A DNA stretch of 25,665 nucleotides from CAZUAQ01 sp964618455 (lineage in GTDB: Bacteria; Planctomycetota; Phycisphaerae; UBA1845; PWPN01), in contig CAZUAQ010000067.1 in assembly GCA_964618455.1 (NCBI GenBank), positions 1 to 25,665 on the forward strand, written 5' to 3'. Every line of letters starts with the position of its first letter. Position 1 is the stretch's first letter. Positions 8,113 through 15,463 of this stretch are shown one piece after another. Below the pieces are notes generated by a model. That model saw only the letters and a list, made by a program, of their open reading frames with translations. It did no database searches and was not told where the DNA came from. The position numbers and the translations under genes are program-made.

Positions 8113-8532
8113 TCAATTCCAGCGGAAGATGCCCTTGCCCCAGTCATAGAAGTAGCCCACCGCCAGGATGCCGAAAAAGATGGCCATGGCGCCCAGGAGA
8201 AATCCGGCACTGGCTCCCGTTTCGGCCATGGCGGTTGCCAGATCGCTCCGTCCCATGGCCGTCTCGTAGAACACCAGGGCCCATGGCCACAGGAAGATGA
8301 TTTCCACGTCGAACAGGAGGAACATCATGGCCACGAGGTAGAATTTCACGTTAAAGCGCTGGCGGGCATCACCAATGATCGGCATCCCGGATTCATAGGT
8401 GTCGAGTTTGGTGGTTCCGTATCGTCGAGGCCCGACCAAATGCGTCAGGACCAGAATGACGACAACGGCGCCGATGGCGACCAGAAGCAGGGCGAGAATC
8501 GGTGCGTAAGGATGTGATGCCAACATCGCCAT
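8113..8532 (-). CDS. nuoA: NADH-quinone oxidoreductase subunit A
   Basis: 139 residues from the chosen start, with three hydrophobic helices at about 10-31, 63-85 and 106-127. The family signature between helices one and two (YESGMPIIGDARQRFNVKFY) and FDVEIIFLWPWA at about 75-86 are clear. NuoA is a small membrane subunit at the quinone-channel end of complex I. A TTG 21 bp farther upstream (8553) would overlap the only nearby GGAGG sequence, so I prefer ATG 8532, which has AGGA at a 7-nt spacing; ATG 8526 is also possible. It is first in the nuoA-nuoB-nuoC-murQ run and has its own predicted promoter in the divergent region before glmS. Confidence 0.93.
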   Translation of the reverse strand: MAMLASHPYAPILALLLVAIGAVVVILVLTHLVGPRRYGTTKLDTYESGMPIIGDARQRFNVKFYLVAMMFLLFDVEIIFLWPWALVFYETAMGRSDLATAMAETGASAGFLLGAMAIFFGILAVGYFYDWGKGIFRWN

Positions 8533-8539
8533 ATCCGTA

Positions 8540-8543
8540 TCCT
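8540..8543 (-). promoter_or_regulatory. Ribosome binding site deciding the nuoA start
   Basis: Minus-strand AGGA, 7 nt before ATG 8532. A stronger GGAGG farther upstream overlaps the alternative TTG start itself and so cannot serve it. Confidence 0.5.
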
Positions 8544-8637
8544 GTTCCTCCAAGCGGCTGGATCCCTCAGAACGCTACAGCAGGGAAACCCAAGCCCTGG
8601 CAAGGCAATAACCCACGCTTATCCCTTATCCGCAGGG

Positions 8638-8666
8638 AGTTTAGGAGACCCTTGGAAGAAGTTCAA
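8638..8666 (-). promoter_or_regulatory. Predicted promoter of nuoABC-murQ
   Basis: Minus-strand TTGAAC (8661-8666), 17-bp spacer, TAAACT (8638-8643). The start site would be near 8631, about 98 nt before the nuoA ATG. Confidence 0.5.
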
Positions 8667-8772
8667 GAAAAGTTTCACAAAGTCCATGTGCGGCCCGCTT
8701 CCATAGCCGACATCGGTCAAACCCATCTCGTTGCGTGAGCGTATGGAAGTGTATCCCGACGAGGAGTGTAGT

Positions 8773-8801
8773 TTGATTGAGAGGGGCGAATCGTCGATAA
8801 T
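8773..8801 (+). promoter_or_regulatory. Predicted promoter of glmS
   Basis: TTGATT (8773-8778), 17-bp spacer, GATAAT (8796-8801). The start site would be near 8808, giving a 57-nt leader ending in a GAGGGAG ribosome site before ATG 8865. Confidence 0.55.
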
Positions 8802-8864
8802 CCTTGTACGCCAAGCACTTCGGCTAAGTCTGGCGATACCCGTCTTGCAGCGAGGGAGCCGTCC

Positions 8865-10691
8865 ATGTGCGGAATCGTAGGTTATATCGGGTCTAAGAAC
8901 GCGCGCCCGATCCTGATCGAAGGCCTGAAGCGGCTCGAATACCGCGGCTATGACTCCGCCGGGGTGGCCACCCTCGGATCGAACGGCATCGTGGTCCGTC
9001 GCTCACCCGGGCGGATCAGTGCACTGGAATCCCGGCTGGACGGTGACGGCGCGGAGGCGACGCTCGGCATCGCCCACACGCGCTGGGCAACCCATGGCGA
9101 ACCCAACGAATGCAACGCCCATCCTCACGCGTCCCGGGACGGCAAGGTTGCCCTGGTTCATAACGGTATTATCGAGAATTTCCGCGCTTTGAGAACATTT
9201 CTAAAGCAGCAGGGGGTTGAATGCGTCTCCGAGACGGATACGGAGGTTCTCGCTCAGCTCATCGGCCACTTCTACCGCGGCAGTATCGAGCAGGCGGTAC
9301 GGGATGCGCTCCATGATGTGCAAGGCACTTACGGCATCGCCGTCATCCACGCGGATGAACCGGATCGCGTCGTGGTGGCGCGCAAGGGGAGCCCGCTCAT
9401 TGTCGGGGTCGGAAAGGGCGAGTACATCATTGCCTCGGATGCCGCCGCCATCGTCGAGCATACGGCCCAGGTCGTGTACCTGGCGGACGGCGAGATGGCG
9501 GTCATCAGCCGGGACAGTTTCCGGACCATGACATTGGAAGCCGTACCGGTGACCAAGGAAGTTCACGAGGTCGAGTTCTCCCTCGAACAGATCGAACTCA
9601 GCGGCCATGAGCACTTCATGGCCAAGGAGATCTTCGAGCAGCCCGAATCCATGGCCATGACGCTGCGCGGGCGGCTGGACGTGCGGGAGGGAGGCATCTA
9701 TCTCGGCGGCATCGCCGCGCATGCCCGCGATCTGGCCCGGGCGAAACGGATCATTTTCACCGCGCAAGGGACGGCATGGCACGCCGGACTCGTGGGTGAG
9801 TATCTCTTTGAAGACGTGGCGAAATTGCCTGCGGAGACGGAATACGCGAGCGAGTTTCGTTATCGGAACCCGCTGATCGAGGATGGGACGGTGATCATTT
9901 CGATCAGCCAGTCCGGCGAGACCGCCGATACGCTGGCGGCGCTGCGCGAAGCGAAGGTCAAGGGCGCGCTGGCACTCGGGGTGGTCAACGCCGTCGGCAG
10001 CACCATTGCCCGTGAATCGGATGCCGGTGTGTATCTTCACTGCGGGCCGGAAATCGGCGTCGCCAGCACCAAGGCGTTCACGTCGCAGGTCGCCGTGCTT
10101 GCCATGATCGCGATTCAACTCGGGCGAAGACGCTTCCTCTCGCAGACGGATGCCCATCAACTCATCAAGGAACTGGCCGCCATTCCCGGCAAGGTGGAGC
10201 GTATTCTGACGCAATCCGATGCCATCAAGGCCACCGTGGAGAAGATGATCGATCGGGAAAACTGGCTCTTCCTCGGCCGGGGCTACAACTATCCGATTGC
10301 CCTGGAAGGCGCCCTGAAGCTCAAGGAAATCAGCTACATCCACGCCGAAGGCATGCCGGCGGCGGAGATGAAGCACGGGCCGATCGCGCTGATCAATAAA
10401 GGCATGCCGGTCGTCTTCATCGCCCCGCGGGGAAATCAGTACGACAAGGTGCTCGGCAATATCGAAGAGGTTCGCAGTCGTGGTGGCGAGGTGATCGCCG
10501 TCGCGACCGAGGGGGACGAGGAGATCAGGAACCTCTCCGACCATGTATTCACGGTCCCCGATGTGCCCGAACCACTTCAACCGCTGCTGACTGTCATTCC
10601 GCTCCAGTTGCTGGCCTACCATGCCGCCGTACTGCGTGAATGCAACGTCGACAAACCCCGGAATCTCGCCAAGAGCGTCACCGTCGAGTAG
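8865..10691 (+). CDS. glmS: Glutamine-fructose-6-phosphate aminotransferase (isomerizing)
   Basis: 608 residues, the standard GlmS length. It makes glucosamine-6-phosphate from fructose-6-phosphate and glutamine, the entry step to UDP-GlcNAc for peptidoglycan. The N-terminal class II glutaminase domain has Cys1 exposed after Met removal (MCGIVGYIG), GYDSAG, and the HTRWATHG and HNGIIEN motifs. Two SIS domains follow, with FTAQGTAWHAG (about 305), ISQSGETADTL (about 347) and STKAFTSQV (about 401), and the protein ends in DKPRNLAKSVTVE, the canonical C-terminus at the active site. The start has a GAGGGAG ribosome site. It is monocistronic here: the next gene is convergent. The long antisense reading frame at 9201-10862 is a codon-bias shadow. 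Confidence 0.98.
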   Translation: MCGIVGYIGSKNARPILIEGLKRLEYRGYDSAGVATLGSNGIVVRRSPGRISALESRLDGDGAEATLGIAHTRWATHGEPNECNAHPHASRDGKVALVHNGIIENFRALRTFLKQQGVECVSETDTEVLAQLIGHFYRGSIEQAVRDALHDVQGTYGIAVIHADEPDRVVVARKGSPLIVGVGKGEYIIASDAAAIVEHTAQVVYLADGEMAVISRDSFRTMTLEAVPVTKEVHEVEFSLEQIELSGHEHFMAKEIFEQPESMAMTLRGRLDVREGGIYLGGIAAHARDLARAKRIIFTAQGTAWHAGLVGEYLFEDVAKLPAETEYASEFRYRNPLIEDGTVIISISQSGETADTLAALREAKVKGALALGVVNAVGSTIARESDAGVYLHCGPEIGVASTKAFTSQVAVLAMIAIQLGRRRFLSQTDAHQLIKELAAIPGKVERILTQSDAIKATVEKMIDRENWLFLGRGYNYPIALEGALKLKEISYIHAEGMPAAEMKHGPIALINKGMPVVFIAPRGNQYDKVLGNIEEVRSRGGEVIAVATEGDEEIRNLSDHVFTVPDVPEPLQPLLTVIPLQLLAYHAAVLRECNVDKPRNLAKSVTVE

Positions 10692-10858
10692 TACAATCGT
10701 CGATGGGTGCGTCTCCCGAGTCGAGCCCTGAATCCCCAACGCAACATAACATACATTATCGGACATGGCGGGGCGGTCGCGTTTGCAGAGGGGCCAACCG
10801 CCTGGAGAGCCCTCATCGTAACGTCCTCCTGCATGCGGCCCCGCCCTGGAAGGCACCG

Positions 10859-11335
10859 TCATTTCGCGAGGAGTCGCTGCGCGATAATGGCGGCCTGGGC
10901 AACGCGCTCGCCCTTCTTTGTCAGCAGATACAGATCACGGGATCTGGGGGCCAGGAGGCCGATTTCCCGCAATTCCCGGATGTGGTGATAAAGGGGCCCC
11001 GCCTTGAGCCCCGTGGCCTTGCTGAGATGCTGATGGGTGGCAGAACCTTCCGCGAGCAGGAACAGGATCTGGAGCCGGGCAGGGTGCCCCAGTGCGGAAA
11101 ACGTCGCCGCCAGTCGGTCGCGCGCGGCGGCACGCTTCAGAGATACCGATGGTTTCGCGCCCCGGAGCACCTCGATCGCCTGTTTCTCAGTCATGCCGCG
11201 TGGCCGGCGGCTGCGCTTGGCCCCGAGGGCCTTCCGGGCCTTCGCCGTGCGCCTGGAACTCGGAGGGGGGCCACTTTCGTGTGTCGCTCTCCGTGGGGAC
11301 TTCCGTGATTTCGGAGACGCTTTCTTGCTGGCCAT
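10859..11335 (-). CDS. ArsR-like winged-helix regulator with basic N-terminal tail
   Basis: 158 residues. The C-terminal half (about 75-150) is an ArsR-type winged helix: FSALGHPARLQILFLLAEGS, then the recognition region HLSKATGLKAGPLYHHIREL and a wing IGLLAPRSRDLYLLTKKG. The YHHI motif is typical of ArsR/DUF2250-like transcription repressors. No Cys/His metal pair is seen in the helix, so this is probably not a metal sensor. The first 48 residues are Lys/Arg/Ser/Pro-rich and look disordered, like a histone tail, and probably add nonspecific DNA affinity. GGAG lies just before ATG 11335. Upstream is an AT-rich array of palindromic half-sites overlapping a consensus -10, so autoregulation is likely. 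The neighbouring GT4 gene ends 97 bp upstream. Confidence 0.85.
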   Translation of the reverse strand: MASKKASPKSRKSPRRATHESGPPPSSRRTAKARKALGAKRSRRPRGMTEKQAIEVLRGAKPSVSLKRAAARDRLAATFSALGHPARLQILFLLAEGSATHQHLSKATGLKAGPLYHHIRELREIGLLAPRSRDLYLLTKKGERVAQAAIIAQRLLAK

Positions 11336-11380
11336 GGGCTCCTCAGGACCTGGTCCGATGTAGCTGCGATATGTTGCATA

Positions 11381-11386
11381 ATTATA
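11381..11386 (-). promoter_or_regulatory. Predicted -10 box of the ArsR-like regulator
   Basis: Minus-strand TATAAT, a perfect -10. The start site would be near 11374 with a leader of about 38 nt. The -35 region (about 11404-11409) falls inside the 20-bp palindrome and is a poor match, so transcription would be very sensitive to whatever binds there. Confidence 0.5.
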
Positions 11387-11387
11387 T

Positions 11388-11436
11388 TATTACAATGTTA
11401 TGTAATAACGTTATTACATTATGTAGTAATTACTAC
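11388..11436. promoter_or_regulatory. Array of TGTAATA/TATTACA half-sites (probable operator)
   Basis: A markedly AT-rich stretch in GC-rich DNA. It holds TATTACA (11388-11394), TGTAATA (11401-11407), TATTACA (11412-11418) and the variant TGTAGTA (11422-11428). The middle pair makes a perfect 20-bp palindrome, ATGTAATAACGTTATTACAT (11400-11419); a second perfect palindrome of 14 bp, GTAGTAATTACTAC, occupies 11423-11436. Half-site centres are spaced 13, 11 and 10 bp, near one helical turn. The array overlaps the predicted -35 and spacer of the ArsR-like gene, as expected for an autorepressed operator. Binding by that protein is inferred, not shown. Confidence 0.7.
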
Positions 11437-12518
11437 CGTTCCGTTATTCCAGCATAGGCCTGCTCGTAACCGCGCGCCATGGCATCCACGCTGAAGCGCT
11501 CCTCGACATTCCGCCGGCAGGCGGCAGGATTGATATGTCCAAGGCGTGCGACGGCACTGACCGCCTCGTCAACCGTGTCCACCAGGTAGCCCGTTGCGCC
11601 GTCGCGAATCAGCTCCGGCAGATAGCCGAAGCGGGTACCGATAATCGGCGTACCCGAGGCCTGTGTCTCGATGCCCACCATGCTGCACGGCTCACACCAG
11701 TTGATCATGAAGAGCACCGCCGCCGCTTTGCGGTACACCGGGGCGAGCTCGGATTGGCTGAGCAGCCCGAGGTATCCGATCTGTTTTCCGTCGATGTATG
11801 GCTTGACGCGTGTGTTGAAGTACTCTTCGTGCTGTGTTTCGATCATCCCGGCAATGAGCAATCGTCGCCCTGCCTTTCGTGCGACCTCGACGGCTTCGGC
11901 CGGGCCCTTCTCCGGGGAGAGCCGTCCGGCAAAGAGCAGATAATCTTCCTTGGCGGACTCGAACGGGAACGCCTGGAGATCGATGCCATTGTAGACATTC
12001 GCCACGTAGTTCAGATCCGGGAGCAGTTGGCGTTCGGCATGGGAGAGCGAGACGAAAGGCAGATCCTTGTACTTCAGAAACATCGGGTGCGCCGAGCGGA
12101 CCCAGGCGGCACCATGCAGTGTCGAGACGAGAGGACAGGGGATCAGGCGACCGTAGCCGAGGGCGTGGACATGAAGATGCGAATGGACCACGTCGAACTC
12201 GCCCTCGAACGCCCTCTCCATGCAGGTGGCGATGTGAAGCTGCTCCCAGACACGGGCATCCGGCGGCCCTTCGAGGAGGCCGGATGCCGGGCTGAACCGC
12301 GTGGGCTGATGGCGTTCCTGATCGGGCCAGGCGCCGAGGGCGTAAGGGGTGGTCGCGACGACCTTGGCGCTGGAGGTCGACCCCCCTGCCGCGAAGAGCG
12401 TCACGTCATGCCCCCGTTGGACGAGGCCGTCGCAGATGTTGCCGGCGACCTGTTCCCATGGTCCGTAACCACTGGGCGGAACGGGCCAACTGATCGGAGC
12501 GAGCATGGCGATCTTCAT
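11433..12518 (-). CDS. Glycosyltransferase family 4 (GT-B)
   Basis: 361 residues. The N-terminus is the classic GT4 opening, MKIAMLAPISWPVPP-SGYGPWE, with the glycine loop for the acceptor domain, and HSHLHVH at about 112. The donor domain has FAGRLSPEKGPAEAVEVA, then WCEPCSMVGIETQASGTP containing the E-x7-E pair. It is a retaining glycosyltransferase, probably for a cell-surface polysaccharide or glycolipid; the donor is unknown. This subgroup (WPVPP, INWxEPxxMVxxE) is common among stand-alone GT4 genes of environmental bacteria. The ATG at 12518 lacks a ribosome site, and a strong promoter lies only 10 bp upstream, so a leaderless or nearly leaderless transcript is predicted. It is divergent from the D-lyxose isomerase gene. 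Confidence 0.92.
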   Translation of the reverse strand: MKIAMLAPISWPVPPSGYGPWEQVAGNICDGLVQRGHDVTLFAAGGSTSSAKVVATTPYALGAWPDQERHQPTRFSPASGLLEGPPDARVWEQLHIATCMERAFEGEFDVVHSHLHVHALGYGRLIPCPLVSTLHGAAWVRSAHPMFLKYKDLPFVSLSHAERQLLPDLNYVANVYNGIDLQAFPFESAKEDYLLFAGRLSPEKGPAEAVEVARKAGRRLLIAGMIETQHEEYFNTRVKPYIDGKQIGYLGLLSQSELAPVYRKAAAVLFMINWCEPCSMVGIETQASGTPIIGTRFGYLPELIRDGATGYLVDTVDEAVSAVARLGHINPAACRRNVEERFSVDAMARGYEQAYAGITER

Positions 12519-12528
12519 GGTGAGATCG

Positions 12529-12556
12529 AATATACCCGAGCCGTGAGGACGGTCAA
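12529..12556 (-). promoter_or_regulatory. Predicted promoter of the GT4 gene (near-leaderless)
   Basis: Minus-strand TTGACC (12551-12556), 16-bp spacer, TATATT (12529-12534). The start site would fall at about 12519-12524, only 1-6 nt before ATG 12518, and no Shine-Dalgarno sequence precedes that codon. Confidence 0.55.
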
Positions 12557-12668
12557 CGGCTCGGCAAATGCGTTATCATGCCAGCGCTCTGCCGAAGGAC
12601 AACGGGCATCGCGTTGGCCTGGTGGACGGCAGCATTCATCAGCACCGCATCCGGGAGGCACGAAAATC

Positions 12669-13343
12669 ATGAAACGATCAGAGATCAATGCGAACATTCG
12701 TCGGGCGAAGGAGCTGTTTGCGACATTCGGTTTTTGTCTTCCACGCTGGGCGCATTGGTCCCCGGCGGAGTGGGCGCAGGCAGGTCCGGAAGCCCGGGAG
12801 ATCGTCGAGTGCATGCTGGGCTGGGATATCACGGACTTCGGCAGCAATGATTTTTCCCGGATGGGGCTGACGCTCCTGACGATCCGCAACGGGAATCTTG
12901 CGCGTCCGGACAACGCCAAGACGTACGCCGAAAAAATCATGCTGGTGCAGCCGGACCAGGTGACGCCGATGCATTTCCACTGGGCGAAGATGGAGGACAT
13001 CATCAACCGCGGCGGAGGCGACCTGGCGATCCAACTCAATAACGCGACGCCGGACGAGGATCTGGATACCACGTCGAAAGTGACCGTGTCGATCGACGGT
13101 ATATCCCGCACGATTGACGCGGGCGAGATCGTGCGCCTGAAGCCGGGGGACAGCATCACCCTGCCGCCACGGCTGTATCACAAGTTCTGGGCGGAGGGGG
13201 AGGATTGCATGGTGGGCGAAGTGTCGCGGACGAACGATGACAACACCGACAACCGGTTCCATGAGCCAGTCGGTCGATTCCCCGCCATCGAAGAGGATGA
13301 GCCACCATTGCACCTGCTGTGCAACGAGTATCCCTCGTTGTGA
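12669..13343 (+). CDS. D-lyxose ketol-isomerase (cupin fold)
   Basis: 224 residues from the chosen start, matching the D-lyxose isomerase family (EC 5.3.1.15). These are manganese-dependent cupins that interconvert D-lyxose and D-xylulose and also D-mannose and D-fructose. The metal site is visible: H98 and H100 in TPMHFHWAKMED, a nearby Glu, and a second-strand His in LPPRLYHKFWAE. FGFCLPRWAHWSP near the N-terminus is also family-typical. The frame is open for over 1.1 kb upstream, but that part is antisense to the GT4 gene; ATG 12669 begins the family homology and has GGAGG 10 nt before it. It is the first of two aldose-isomerase homologues in the window; no sugar transporter or kinase is adjacent. 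It is divergent from GT4. Confidence 0.93.
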   Translation: MKRSEINANIRRAKELFATFGFCLPRWAHWSPAEWAQAGPEAREIVECMLGWDITDFGSNDFSRMGLTLLTIRNGNLARPDNAKTYAEKIMLVQPDQVTPMHFHWAKMEDIINRGGGDLAIQLNNATPDEDLDTTSKVTVSIDGISRTIDAGEIVRLKPGDSITLPPRLYHKFWAEGEDCMVGEVSRTNDDNTDNRFHEPVGRFPAIEEDEPPLHLLCNEYPSL

Positions 13344-13371
13344 GTGGAACGGCCGCAGGCGTCGTGAAGCA

Positions 13372-14217
13372 TTACCCACTCGGAAGCAGCTTGGACAATA
13401 CGGTGACAAGGTGGATCGAGTGGAGCAGCACTCCGGCAACATGGCCTGCACCGACCGGCTTTGTCGTGGAGATGATACGAGAGATGCCGAGAAACTCGAT
13501 GGGGATGAGCACGACGCAGAGGTAGACGACATTCACAATCCATCGATCGTCGGATGATACCTGCAGATACGAAGACACGAATATGCTTGCTGTGATTGCT
13601 GCTAGGACCACCAATAGATAACGTGCTCCTCCCAAGAAGAATAGCTTCATTTGATGAGTTCTGGTGACCCGATTTCGATCGGGATGGGGCAATTCTACTG
13701 CGTGTTCTTCGGGATCCACCTCGCATCCGCACTCAGGGCAGCGATACTCGCTCAGACCGGTGAGGTCGTAGCCGCAATCCAGGCATGACCCGGCCTTGAA
13801 GCGGCGGCGCCCCCAAAAGTTCCGCGTGACTTTCCAAAGGATTCCGAGGTATATGCACCAGAACAGAACTACGAAAAACACATTAAAGATCGACTTTGCA
13901 TCACCTCCGGGAAAACGCCAGGGCGACATCATGATCCCTGTCAGCCATGCTCCTATCCCCAAGGACGCAGGACCGAAGATCAACCAGATGCCCAATAGAA
14001 CGATAAATCGCGGCTTGCGACTTCTCCCGGCCTGGCTCACCGCCCATCCGAATCCATGAATGTGCTTGAGGGGATCATACATCGTGAGCGCGCCGATCGG
14101 AGCGCCGCACTTGTTGCAGAAATCGGCGCGGGGATCATTCGGAGCCGCACAACTCGTGCAGATCATGGCCTCGTCGCGCTTCTCGTCATGCTCCTCACGT
14201 GGTTCCATGGATTCCAT
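13372..14217 (-). CDS. Membrane protein with two zinc ribbons
   Basis: 281 residues, unknown function. An N-terminal zinc ribbon (C20, C23, C34, C37 in ICTSC...FCNKCG) is followed by two hydrophobic helices at about 71-93 and 109-130. A second ribbon, CLDCGYDLTGLSEYRCPEC (C145, C148, C160, C163), comes next, then three more helices at about 196-217, 227-247 and 256-277. The CxxCGYDLTG...CPEC module is recurrent in planctomycete membrane proteins, which is the best taxonomic pointer in this window. The gene starts 1 bp after the CCA-enzyme stop and is last in the rsmD operon. Starts at residues 4 or 18 are also possible; no start has a strong ribosome site. Several poorly clustered codons (for example ATA-like and AGA/AGG) suggest somewhat different codon use from its neighbours. 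Confidence 0.85.
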   Translation of the reverse strand: MESMEPREEHDEKRDEAMICTSCAAPNDPRADFCNKCGAPIGALTMYDPLKHIHGFGWAVSQAGRSRKPRFIVLLGIWLIFGPASLGIGAWLTGIMMSPWRFPGGDAKSIFNVFFVVLFWCIYLGILWKVTRNFWGRRRFKAGSCLDCGYDLTGLSEYRCPECGCEVDPEEHAVELPHPDRNRVTRTHQMKLFFLGGARYLLVVLAAITASIFVSSYLQVSSDDRWIVNVVYLCVVLIPIEFLGISRIISTTKPVGAGHVAGVLLHSIHLVTVLSKLLPSG

Positions 14218-14218
14218 G

Positions 14219-15463
14219 CTAATCGTTGTCCGGCGGAGGCTCGCTTACAATCTCATGCATCTTTTCAATCGCCTGCTCCCGCGTCGTCAGGCGGTTATCG
14301 AGCTGCTCATCGTACAAAATCTCCAGGATCGTTTTGAACCGCGGGCCCGGCGTGAGGCCGGCGGCAATGAGATCATCCCCAGTGACGAATGGCGGAGGGG
14401 CGACCTCCTTCCGCGGAATGGTATCGGCTCGTTGACGGGCGAGCACGTTCGCATCAGGCCTAAGCCCACGGGCGTGGCCGATGGCGGCATGAAGGTCGAG
14501 AAGATCGCCGAAGCGGGGATGCGCCATCAGTTTCTTGAAGGCGGGAAGGCTGAGGATCTCAACCTGTTCGATCTCATCGGGATGGCGCACCAGCCACGTG
14601 GCGTCATCGATAAGTTCGTTACTGCACCGCAGCGCCTGGCCGATGCGGCGAACCTCGGCCGGATCTCGATCATGCAGCATCGACGCCATACTGAGCGTGA
14701 AATCCGCGCGCTCCGGCAGCGCCCCCAGTACGCGTACCGCCAGGTCAAGTCGCGGGGGATTCCAGTCTGCCCCCGGCCAAAGATGATCCAGCAGGCCCAG
14801 CTCCCCTGCTTCGCGCAGCGCTGCCCCGCGTGACGGTCGCGTGAGCATCTTTTCCAGTTCTTCGCGAACGCGCTCCGGGCTGATGCGTGTGATCCGGGAG
14901 GCGTGATCGCGAATAGCCTGCGCCGTGACCGGTTCGATGGTGAAGTCCAGCCGTCTCGCAAAGCGCACCGCCCGGAGCATGCGGAGATGGTCCTCGGCGA
15001 ATCGTTGCGGCGGATCGCCGATCGCCCGGATCAGCCCCGCGCGGAGATCCTCCTGTCCGGCGACGTGATCGATGACGCGCTGATCGATCGGGTCGTAGAA
15101 CATGCCATTGATGGTGAAGTCGCGCCGGGCGGCATCCTGTTCGGCGGTGGTGAACTGAACGCGCGAAGGACGGCGCCCGTCGGCGTAATCGAAATCGGTA
15201 CGGAAGGTGGCGGTCTCGATCCAGTGGCGTCCCTGGCGCACCATCACCACGCCGAAGGCGGCCCCGACTTTCCGCGTCTTGCGAAAGAGTTCAATGATGC
15301 GCTCCGGGGGTGCGTCGGTGGCCACGTCGTAATCGCTGGGCTCAGTGTCGAGCAGCATGTCGCGAACGCACCCCCCTGCCCAATACGCAACGTGTCCGTG
15401 GTCGCGCAGTCGGCGCACCACGGCGGTGGCGGCTTCTCGAGGTGACAAGGGCGGCCTGCTCAT
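14219..15463 (-). CDS. CCA tRNA nucleotidyltransferase / poly(A) polymerase (class II)
   Basis: 414 residues. The N-terminal nucleotidyltransferase domain has GGCVRD (30-35), the metal-binding DYD (44-46), the RRDFTINGM motif (113-121) and RMLRAVRFA (161-169). All are class II CCA-adding enzyme or PcnB signatures. The enzyme adds CCA to tRNA 3' ends, or in some paralogues poly(A) tails to RNA; sequence alone does not separate these two. The C-terminal helical RNA-binding region is less conserved and there is no HD domain. The ATG overlaps the rsmD stop by 4 bp (ATGA), so translation is coupled, and the zinc-ribbon gene follows 1 bp after the stop. Confidence 0.93.
   Translation of the reverse strand: MSRPPLSPREAATAVVRRLRDHGHVAYWAGGCVRDMLLDTEPSDYDVATDAPPERIIELFRKTRKVGAAFGVVMVRQGRHWIETATFRTDFDYADGRRPSRVQFTTAEQDAARRDFTINGMFYDPIDQRVIDHVAGQEDLRAGLIRAIGDPPQRFAEDHLRMLRAVRFARRLDFTIEPVTAQAIRDHASRITRISPERVREELEKMLTRPSRGAALREAGELGLLDHLWPGADWNPPRLDLAVRVLGALPERADFTLSMASMLHDRDPAEVRRIGQALRCSNELIDDATWLVRHPDEIEQVEILSLPAFKKLMAHPRFGDLLDLHAAIGHARGLRPDANVLARQRADTIPRKEVAPPPFVTGDDLIAAGLTPGPRFKTILEILYDEQLDNRLTTREQAIEKMHEIVSEPPPDND

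Larger units (their letters stand above)
8533..8864. other. Divergent intergenic region nuoA / glmS
   Basis: About 330 bp without a convincing gene. It holds a predicted promoter for each flanking gene (8638-8666 minus, 8773-8801 plus) and leaders of roughly 100 nt for nuoA and 57 nt for glmS. I see no glmS ribozyme-like core or tRNA. Confidence 0.6.

Noticed and set aside
8802..8864. glmS ribozyme in the glmS leader
   Set aside because: The 57-nt leader is too short for the ribozyme core, and I see no matching core.
10692..10858. Possible tRNA or terminator after glmS (GGCTCGACTC-like patch on the minus strand, GGCGGT...ACCGCC arms)
   Set aside because: No acceptor stem or full cloverleaf is found, and the arms are 22 nt apart without a T-run.
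9201..10862. Long minus-strand frame of 553 codons opposite glmS
   Set aside because: It is an antisense shadow in GC-rich codon-biased DNA; the plus strand is unmistakable GlmS.
11535..12668. Long in-frame extension upstream of D-lyxose isomerase, giving a 602-residue frame
   Set aside because: It lies antisense to a clear GT4 gene, has no family homology, and the isomerase family begins at ATG 12669 with GGAGG before it.
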